In this document: one piece after another, positions 58,854 to 64,000 of the stretch
Numbering within the stretch: the first letter of the stretch is position 1
Layout: the number at the start of each line of letters is the position of its first letter
Source of the DNA: Microbacterium lacus
GTDB taxonomy: Bacteria; Actinomycetota; Actinomycetes; Actinomycetales; Microbacteriaceae
Assembly: GCF_039531105.1 (NCBI RefSeq)
Contig: NZ_BAAAPK010000001.1
Coordinates: forward strand, 3,073,915-3,137,914
Length of the DNA: 64,000 nt
Direction of reading: 5' to 3'
The notes under the pieces: generated by a model
Databases searched by the model: none
Seen by the model: only the letters and a program-made list of their open reading frames with translations
Told to the model about the DNA's origin: nothing
Position numbers and translations under genes: made by a program

Positions 58854-60671
58854 TCAGACGCCGCCGCCGCCCCCGCCGCCCCCGCCGCCGCCGGCCGAGC
58901 CGCCCCCGCTCGAACCGCCCGACGTGGACGACGATGAGGCCGAACTGGCCGAGAGCGAGCCGATTCCCGACGAGAAGGACGCGGCGCTGAAGCCGTGGCT
59001 CCCGGCGTACCAGGTCGGCGAGCTCTCCGGCCCGTAGAGCACCGCGAGGCGCTCGGCCCACTGTTTCTCCTGCCCGAACACGACGGCGTACGGCAGCAGG
59101 GCCTCGTACAACTTCAGCATCCCGGCCGGATCCGACGGATCGACGCGCACGCGCTCTGCACCCTGAGGCGATTGCAGCATGCGGATGCGATCCGCCTCCG
59201 CCCATTCGATGAACTCCTCGAGCCCGCGCAGGTGATCGCGCACCTCCGCCCCCTTCGCGGAGAGGGGATTGCGGGAGACGAGGACGATCACGACGAAGAA
59301 CGCGAGGAAAGCGCCGATCATGGTCAGGATCGGGATGAGCGGGAACACCGAGGCGTCGAGGGCGAGGAACGCGCTGAACACGACCGCCGCACCCGTCGCG
59401 ACCATCGCGAGGACGGGCCACGCCCGCACACCACCGGGGATCTTCTTGCGCAGGCCTCGGCGGGTGAGCTCGCCGGTCGCTGCCTTCAGGATCCGCTGCG
59501 CCGCCGCCGACAGCCGCGTGTCGGTGCTGCCGAACTCGTATTCGGCGCCGGGCTCCATGAAGGGGAAGAGCCCCGCCAGCAGCGCCCGGCCGTCGCCGTC
59601 CGCACGCGACGGGTCGACGAGCTGCGCCTTGAGCTTGACGCCGCCGAACAGCTTCCGCTCCCCCTCGACGATCCGGATGCTGCCCACCACCGCCTGCTCG
59701 AGGACCTCGGCCGGGATCGCCTTCGACGTCTTGCCGAGCAGCACCGCGCTCTCCAGCGCGTCCATGCCGGGAGGCGGCGTGTACTCCGCGATGATCGTCG
59801 GCCGTCCGGGCTCGTCGCTCAGGCGTCGGACGCGCGTCACGATCGCGAAGACGAGCGCGGCGAGCGCCGCGAGCGCCGCGAGGCCATTCACCCAGCCCCA
59901 CGGCGAGGCGAGGTAGGAGTCGTCGAACGGCGCGAACGTGCCCTGCGCGAAAGCGACGGAGATCGTCATGGTCTGATACGCCGGCACCGGCGCGGCGGTC
60001 GCCTCGAACGTCACCGCGCCGTCGGGGGCGGCATCCGAGGACAGTCCGCACGTGTCCCCCGACCCCTGGAAGCCGAGGTAGCAGGCCTGCCCTCCTGCGA
60101 GGGAGTCCGCCAGATCCGGGGGGACGATCAGCCGCACCGTCACCCGCCCGAAGTCCTGCTGCCACTCGGTGCCGTTGACGTCCCAGTAGAACTCGTCCAC
60201 ACCGGTGTCGGAGAAGTACCGCGCGACGTTCTCGAGCTCGTAGGTGAAGACGTACGTCTGCACGCCGCGGACGTAGTCGTCGGCCCGGGATGTCATGGAG
60301 AAGACGCCGTCCTCGGACGCGGTCTCGGACTCGCGCGGGTTGCCCTCCCCGTCGGTGATCGAGATGAGGCGCGGGTTCAGCGGAGCGTCGAGATACGAAT
60401 CGGGGATGCTGCGCCGCATGCCCCTGTTCTGGTCGTAGTCCGGGAAGCGGGCCACGAAGGTCTCCTCGACGCGCAGGGTGCTCGTGCCGTCGTCGGCCCG
60501 ACCGAGCGTGTACTGCACGTCCAGGCTGTCGAACGAGAAGTCGTTCACGTTCGTGGAGACCGCGGTGCTCCCGTCGTCGCCGAAATCGACCGAGCAGGCG
60601 GTGAGCACCGCGATCGGCAGAACCGCCAGCGCGACCAGCGCGACCAGTGCGCGCCACATCTTCTGCCCCAT
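58854..60671 (-). CDS. DUF2207-family membrane protein
   Basis: A 605-residue protein. N-terminal signal with lipobox-like LTAC (about 22-26), then an extracytoplasmic DUF2207 domain (about 45-240; DVQYTLGRADDGTSTLRVEE), a helix at about 250-275, a cytoplasmic region, two helices at about 395-445, and a cytoplasmic tail ending in a Ser/Gly-rich GGGSAGGGGGGGGGGGV. Family function is not established. ATG at 60671 has TAGGCT seven bases upstream. Divergent from the MarR gene. Confidence 0.9.
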   Translation of the reverse strand: MGQKMWRALVALVALAVLPIAVLTACSVDFGDDGSTAVSTNVNDFSFDSLDVQYTLGRADDGTSTLRVEETFVARFPDYDQNRGMRRSIPDSYLDAPLNPRLISITDGEGNPRESETASEDGVFSMTSRADDYVRGVQTYVFTYELENVARYFSDTGVDEFYWDVNGTEWQQDFGRVTVRLIVPPDLADSLAGGQACYLGFQGSGDTCGLSSDAAPDGAVTFEATAAPVPAYQTMTISVAFAQGTFAPFDDSYLASPWGWVNGLAALAALAALVFAIVTRVRRLSDEPGRPTIIAEYTPPPGMDALESAVLLGKTSKAIPAEVLEQAVVGSIRIVEGERKLFGGVKLKAQLVDPSRADGDGRALLAGLFPFMEPGAEYEFGSTDTRLSAAAQRILKAATGELTRRGLRKKIPGGVRAWPVLAMVATGAAVVFSAFLALDASVFPLIPILTMIGAFLAFFVVIVLVSRNPLSAKGAEVRDHLRGLEEFIEWAEADRIRMLQSPQGAERVRVDPSDPAGMLKLYEALLPYAVVFGQEKQWAERLAVLYGPESSPTWYAGSHGFSAASFSSGIGSLSASSASSSSTSGGSSGGGSAGGGGGGGGGGGV

Positions 60672-60701
60672 GAGGGCCAGCCTAGAACGGGCCGCTTGTC
60701 T

Positions 60702-60707
60702 TACAGT
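60702..60707 (+). promoter_or_regulatory. -10 box TACAGT, leaderless promoter for the MarR gene
   Basis: TACAGT, GGTGCC, then ATG at 60714; no Shine-Dalgarno. Confidence 0.5.
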
Positions 60708-60713
60708 GGTGCC

Positions 60714-61154
60714 ATGAGCGACCGGCGACTGGCGATCGATGCCTGGGAGAGCCTGTTCCGCGCGCAGCACGAGGTGTTCACCGAGATCGCGTGCGACTTC
60801 GACGACACGGGTCTGTCGCAGGCCGAGTACGACGTGCTGCTCACCGTGACGCGCGGCGACGGGATGACCGCGCGCCTGCGCGACGTGACGGCCAACATGC
60901 TGATCAGCCAGCCGAGCGTCTCCCGCCTCGTGGACCGGATGGCCGCGCGCGGACTCGTGACGAAGTGCGCAGACCCGGAGGACGGCCGCGGCGCACTCGT
61001 CCGCGCCACCGCGGAAGGCGCAGGCGCCTTCCGCCGCGTCGCCTCCGCGCACGGTCGCTCGATCGCCGACCGGATGTCGCTGCTGAGCGACGAAGAGCTC
61101 GCGCAGCTGCGCGATCTCACCGCGAAGCTGCGCTCCCGACCCGCGGGCTGCTGA
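60714..61154 (+). CDS. MarR-family transcriptional regulator
   Basis: A 146-residue winged-helix regulator. HTH at about 45-95 (QAEYDVLLTVTRGDGMT, QPSVSRLVDRMAARGLV and the wing DPEDGRGALVRATAEG). ATG at 60714. It is convergent with the ABC-2 permease (2-bp gap) and divergent from DUF2207. It could control the ABC-2 exporter, but the operator there also fits the TetR gene upstream. Confidence 0.9.
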   Translation: MSDRRLAIDAWESLFRAQHEVFTEIACDFDDTGLSQAEYDVLLTVTRGDGMTARLRDVTANMLISQPSVSRLVDRMAARGLVTKCADPEDGRGALVRATAEGAGAFRRVASAHGRSIADRMSLLSDEELAQLRDLTAKLRSRPAGC

Positions 61155-61156
61155 GG

Positions 61157-61891
61157 TCAGTCGGTTCGCCGCCGCAGAGTGAGCGCCGCCACGACGAGCG
61201 ACCCGACCGCGAACGCCGCCACGATCAGGATGGGTCGGATCAGATCCGCACCTTCGTCGCCCGCCGTGACGGCATTGACCGCGTCGATGGCGTAGCTCAG
61301 CGGAAGCCAGTCCGAGATCGCGTACAGCGCGGCGGGCATCTCGTCCCGCGGCATGAACAGCCCGCCGAGCAGGATCTGCGGGAACACGAGCAGAGGCATG
61401 AACTGCACGGCCTGGAACTCCGTGTGCGCGAACGCGCTCGCGAGAAGGCCGAGGGCGGACCCGAGCACCGCGTCGACGACCGCGACCAGTCCGAGCTGCC
61501 AGACCGGCCCCTGCACGTCCAAACCGCACGCGAGGACGGCGAAGGCGACGGTGATCACCGCCTGGACGGTCGCTGCCAGACCGAACGCCAGCGCATACCC
61601 GACGATGAAGTCGGCCTTTCCGAGCGGTGTCGTCATGAGCCGCTCCAGCGTTCCCGACCGGCGCTCGCGCAGGGTCGTGATCGAGGTGATGAGGAACATC
61701 ACGATGAAGGGGAAGAGCGCGAGGATCGCCCCGCCGAACTGATCGAACACTCCGGCCTGCTCACTGAAGAGCCACGCGAAGAGTCCCACCAGCAAGCTCG
61801 GCGCCACGAGCATGAGCGCGATCGACCGCGGGTCGTGGCTGAGCTGACGGAGCACGCGGCCCGCCGTGGAGAGCGTGCGTGCGGCGTTCAC
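61157..61891 (-). CDS. ABC-2 type exporter permease
   Basis: A 244-residue permease with six helices. Features are HDPRSIALMLVAPSLLVGLFAW, TTLRERRSGTLERLMTTPLG and the GGLFMPRDEMPAALY extracellular turn, as in DrrB/YadH-type exporters. GTG at 61891 overlaps the ATPase stop (GTGA). Forms an exporter with the ATPase encoded just upstream. Confidence 0.92.
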   Translation of the reverse strand: MNAARTLSTAGRVLRQLSHDPRSIALMLVAPSLLVGLFAWLFSEQAGVFDQFGGAILALFPFIVMFLITSITTLRERRSGTLERLMTTPLGKADFIVGYALAFGLAATVQAVITVAFAVLACGLDVQGPVWQLGLVAVVDAVLGSALGLLASAFAHTEFQAVQFMPLLVFPQILLGGLFMPRDEMPAALYAISDWLPLSYAIDAVNAVTAGDEGADLIRPILIVAAFAVGSLVVAALTLRRRTD

Positions 61892-62688
61892 AACCGCCCT
61901 CCGCTCCGGCGCGAACGCCGGCTGGGTGGATGCCGATCGCCGTCGTCCGCGCGGGCGATGAGCGCGAGGAAGGCCGCGTCCGGGTCGGAGGTGCCCGTGT
62001 CGGCCAGCAGGGACTCCGGCGTGGTGTCGGCGATGACGCGACCGGCCCGCAACAGGATCAGGCGATCGCAGCGGACGGCTTCGTCCATGACGTGACTGCT
62101 CACGATGAGCGTCGCGCCACGGTCGGCGAGCGAGCGGAAGATCGCCCACAGCTCGGCGCGCAGGACCGGATCCAGCCCCACCGTCGGCTCATCGAGCACG
62201 ATCAGCGCAGGCGAGCCGAGCATCGCCACCGCGAGGGACACCCGGCTCTTCTGCCCACCGCTGAGGGAGGTGACCGTCTGATCCGCCTGATCCGCGAGGC
62301 CCACCTCGGTGATGACGCGCGCGATGTCGCTGCGGGGCGCTCCGATGAGACGGGCGAAATATGTCAGGTTCTGACGGACCGTGAGGTCGTCGTACACCGA
62401 CGCCGCCTGGGTGTCGTAAGCCACACGGTGCCGCTGCAGCGCGGAGCCGGCCGGCTCTGCGAGAACCTCGACGTCTCCCCCGGCGATTCTCTGCACCCCG
62501 ACGATCGATCGGATCAGCGTGGTCTTGCCGCATCCCGACGGACCGAGGAAGCCGGTGATGCGGCCTCGGGGAATCGCGAGATCGAGGCCGTCGAACACGA
62601 CCGTACGGCCCCGCGTCACGCGCAGCCCGCGAACGCTCACCGCCACATCAGCCGACGCCGACAGCGCGGCATCCTCGATATTCATCAT
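61888..62688 (-). CDS. ABC exporter ATP-binding protein
   Basis: A 266-residue ATPase. Walker A GPSGCGKTT, signature TSLSGGQKSRVSLAVA, Walker B ALIVLDEPTVGLD and H-loop IVSSHVMDEA. ATG at 62688 or 62685 (MM at the start); a longer frame to 62904 lacks support and overlaps DUF4287. A perfect palindrome covers the start. Drug or lipid export of the DrrA class is likely. Confidence 0.92.
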   Translation of the reverse strand: MMNIEDAALSASADVAVSVRGLRVTRGRTVVFDGLDLAIPRGRITGFLGPSGCGKTTLIRSIVGVQRIAGGDVEVLAEPAGSALQRHRVAYDTQAASVYDDLTVRQNLTYFARLIGAPRSDIARVITEVGLADQADQTVTSLSGGQKSRVSLAVAMLGSPALIVLDEPTVGLDPVLRAELWAIFRSLADRGATLIVSSHVMDEAVRCDRLILLRAGRVIADTTPESLLADTGTSDPDAAFLALIARADDGDRHPPSRRSRRSGGRL

Positions 62689-62700
62689 GCGATGAATATC
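62677..62700. promoter_or_regulatory. Palindromic operator over the ABC exporter start codon
   Basis: GATATTCATC, ATGC, GATGAATATC: a perfect 10+4+10 palindrome (one further outer pair matches). It includes both possible ATGs of the ATPase gene. Bound repressor would block both transcription and initiation of a leaderless message. Confidence 0.75.
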
Positions 62701-62735
62701 GCGCCGCTTGTGCGGCGCGTCAAGACCCGCGCGCG

Positions 62736-63026
62736 TCAGCCGGCGGGGTTGGTCGCCTTGCCGTCGAGCCAGAGTGTGTCCGTCGCGTCGCTGTGCGTGC
62801 CGCCGGAGCCCACGTGCTTCGCGTCGATCCGATCGCCCTTGGTGATCACGTGCACGAGTGCCATGGCATGGCCGCGACCAAGACCGTAGTCCTCCGCGAG
62901 CCACGCGATGATCTCGCCGGCCTTCGTTCCGGGTCCGAAGCCTCGGGCGTCCGCGAGGGCGACGAACTCCCGCGGCGTGAGCCCGGTCTTGCCTTCGATG
63001 TTGTCGAGGTATGCCTGAAAGGACAT
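62736..63026 (-). CDS. DUF4287-family small protein
   Basis: A 96-residue protein of the DUF4287 family, starting MSFQAYLDNIEGKTGLTPRE and containing GTKAGEIIAWLAEDYGLGRGHAMAL. Soluble, no catalytic motif. It lies between the TetR gene and the exporter on the same strand, with gaps of 39 and 47 bp. Function unknown. Confidence 0.9.
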   Translation of the reverse strand: MSFQAYLDNIEGKTGLTPREFVALADARGFGPGTKAGEIIAWLAEDYGLGRGHAMALVHVITKGDRIDAKHVGSGGTHSDATDTLWLDGKATNPAG

Positions 63027-63065
63027 ACTTCCTCCGTTCGGTTGCGCGTCACGCCGTCAGGGGCG

Positions 63066-63671
63066 TCAGCTGGTGAGATAAGCCTGGACTGCGGGGCCGA
63101 CACGCCGGACGATCTCGTCGACGTCGGCCGAGGCGAGGGCCGGCAGCTGCAGCACGTGACGGGCGATGAGCAGCCCGGCGATCTGGCTGGCCACGAGGGA
63201 GGCGCGGAGGGCGGCATCGGGGACCTGGAGCCGGCCTGCGATGCGCCCGATCAGTTCGCGTCGCAGAAACCCGGCCAGCAACGGGGTCGTGAGGCGGTTG
63301 CCGATCCCGGCGCGCAGCAGCGTGATGCCGCGCGTGCGCACATCGGGGTGCTCCCACGCCTCGAGGACGTACCGGACGATCCGCTCGCCGAGCTCGTCGT
63401 CGGGCCCGTCCAGAAGCTGCGGGATGTCCAGGTCGGGACGCATCGGCGCACCGACCACCTGCGTGAAGAGATCCGCCTTCGTGCCGAAGTAATGATGGAC
63501 GAGCGCGGCGTCCACGCCGGCTCGCGCCGCGATGCCGCGCATGGTCGCACCGTCGTAGCCCAGCTCTCCGAACTCATCGACCGCGGCTGAGACGATGCGG
63601 TCCGGTGCGTCCGACTCGCCGCCCTTCGGGCGACCGCGACGCCGGGGGGTCGGCACCACGAACTCGGGCAT
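63066..63671 (-). CDS. TetR-family regulator
   Basis: A 201-residue regulator. HTH at about 25-70 (IVSAAVDEFGELGYDGATMRG and RAGVDAALVHHYFGTKADLF) and a C-terminal TetR_C helical domain. An Arg-rich extension (PTPRRRGRPKGG) precedes the HTH. The start has TAGGCT six bases upstream. First gene of a minus-strand run ending with the ABC-2 exporter, which it may repress through the palindrome at 62677-62700. Confidence 0.9.
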   Translation of the reverse strand: MPEFVVPTPRRRGRPKGGESDAPDRIVSAAVDEFGELGYDGATMRGIAARAGVDAALVHHYFGTKADLFTQVVGAPMRPDLDIPQLLDGPDDELGERIVRYVLEAWEHPDVRTRGITLLRAGIGNRLTTPLLAGFLRRELIGRIAGRLQVPDAALRASLVASQIAGLLIARHVLQLPALASADVDEIVRRVGPAVQAYLTS

Positions 63672-63677
63672 GCGGTC

Positions 63678-63683
63678 AGCCTA
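63678..63683 (-). promoter_or_regulatory. -10 box TAGGCT, leaderless promoter for the TetR gene
   Basis: On the minus strand TAGGCT, GACCGC, then ATG at 63671. Confidence 0.5.
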
Positions 63684-63750
63684 GACCGGGTGCCGCAGCG
63701 ACCGGCGGCGGCATCCGCGTCCACGGCCCCGGACGGTGCCAGGATGAGGC

Positions 63751-64000
63751 ATGACCTTCGGGATGCGGCGCGATGTGCTGCGGCCGGCCGACTCGTCGCG
63801 GGCCGACCGCGTGACGTACGTCGAGCTGTTCTTCGACCTCGTCTTCGTCTTCGCGCTGACGCAGCTCTCCGCCTACCTCTACGAGAACCAGACCCCGCTC
63901 GGCGCCCTCGAGGGCGTGATCATGGTGTGCGCGCTGTGGTGGACATGGGTCTCGACGACGTGGGTGACGAACTGGCTCGATCCGGTCAAGCTCCCGGTGC
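63751..64000 (+). CDS. ltrA: Low temperature requirement protein A family (5' part)
   Basis: An open frame of 83 codons runs off the right edge. It starts MTFGMRRDVLRPADSSRA and contains VTYVELFFDLVFVFALTQLS, the diagnostic N-terminal segment of LtrA-family membrane proteins, then a second hydrophobic helix (GVIMVCALWWTWVSTTWVTN). Full-length relatives are about 350-400 residues with ten helices. An ATG four codons later is possible. Role unknown in most bacteria. Confidence 0.88.
   Translation, partial: MTFGMRRDVLRPADSSRADRVTYVELFFDLVFVFALTQLSAYLYENQTPLGALEGVIMVCALWWTWVSTTWVTNWLDPVKLPV

Noticed and set aside
58530..58937. Peptide-coding reading of the sRNA stretch
   Set aside because: No stop before the terminator hairpin, weak start, and the conserved stems and terminator fit RNA better. 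Kept as an alternative in the radical SAM finding.
58995..61154. A 719-codon plus-strand frame running into the MarR gene
   Set aside because: Only the last 146 codons are MarR-like; the rest is the antisense of DUF2207. The MarR start at 60714 has its own -10 box.

Overview
The window comes from a high-GC Gram-positive actinobacterium. Codon use ending in G or C, many GTG starts, ATGA or GTGA stop/start overlaps, TAnnnT -10 boxes placed 6-7 nt before start codons, and gene content typical of soil and plant Microbacteriaceae (Mx metallopeptidase, DUF2126/ATP-grasp/transglutaminase operon, GAP-family exporter, LtrA, DUF4287) suggest Microbacterium or a close relative. That placement is inference; no rRNA or other phylogenetic marker is present. 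I see no tRNA, rRNA, CRISPR array, transposase or integrase.

Layout. 1-3.5 kb: a gene cut by the left edge with a degenerate metalloprotease-like motif, a broken erm remnant, an alpha/beta hydrolase, an AlkA-type DNA glycosylase and a small membrane protein. 3.5-8.6 kb: aldo/keto reductase, a three-gene envelope-sensing operon (NarL-type kinase, regulator, DUF4097 protein), a GAP-family exporter and a GlsB-type stress protein. 8.6-18.6 kb: the conserved protein- or peptide-modification operon (DUF2126/transglutaminase, circularly permuted ATP-grasp/alpha-E fusion, transglutaminase) followed by an Mx zinc peptidase and preceded by an S9 peptidase. 18.6-26.6 kb: a trans-sulfuration-type PLP enzyme divergent from an Lrp regulator, a methyltransferase, then a TetR-controlled operon of NCS1 permease, agmatine deiminase and amidase. 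26.7-33.1 kb: fatty acyl-CoA ligase, MFS transporter, glucose-6-phosphate isomerase, a TetR regulator and a DUF1684 protein.

33.2-43.8 kb is a galactoside-use locus: GH42 beta-galactosidase, two ABC sugar permeases, a binding lipoprotein and GH36 alpha-galactosidase in one translationally coupled operon, divergent from a LacI repressor with two palindromic operators between them; an AraC regulator and a PhyH-family dioxygenase follow. 44-52.6 kb holds a secreted lysozyme-like protein, an acyl-CoA ligase, a DUF1295 membrane protein, an orphan GAF histidine kinase, a methyltransferase, a MerA-like flavoprotein and two membrane-lipid or membrane-trafficking proteins. 52.7-56.8 kb is a four-gene YnjBCD-like ABC importer. 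56.8-60.7 kb holds a radical SAM enzyme, a DUF2207 protein and, between them, two tandem copies of an apparently undescribed small RNA. 60.7-64 kb: MarR regulator, an ABC-2 exporter pair with an operator over its start, DUF4287, a TetR regulator and the start of ltrA.

The most unusual signal is the duplicated sRNA at 58.46-58.83 kb: 78 identical RNA nucleotides in each copy, each with a -10 box, a promoter-overlapping direct repeat that fits an MtrA-type box, and a strong intrinsic terminator. Other points of interest are the erm remnant carrying a roughly 50-nt local inversion, two intergenic elements built on a 19-bp module, four long intergenic hairpins, and a run of well over ten probable leaderless promoters.
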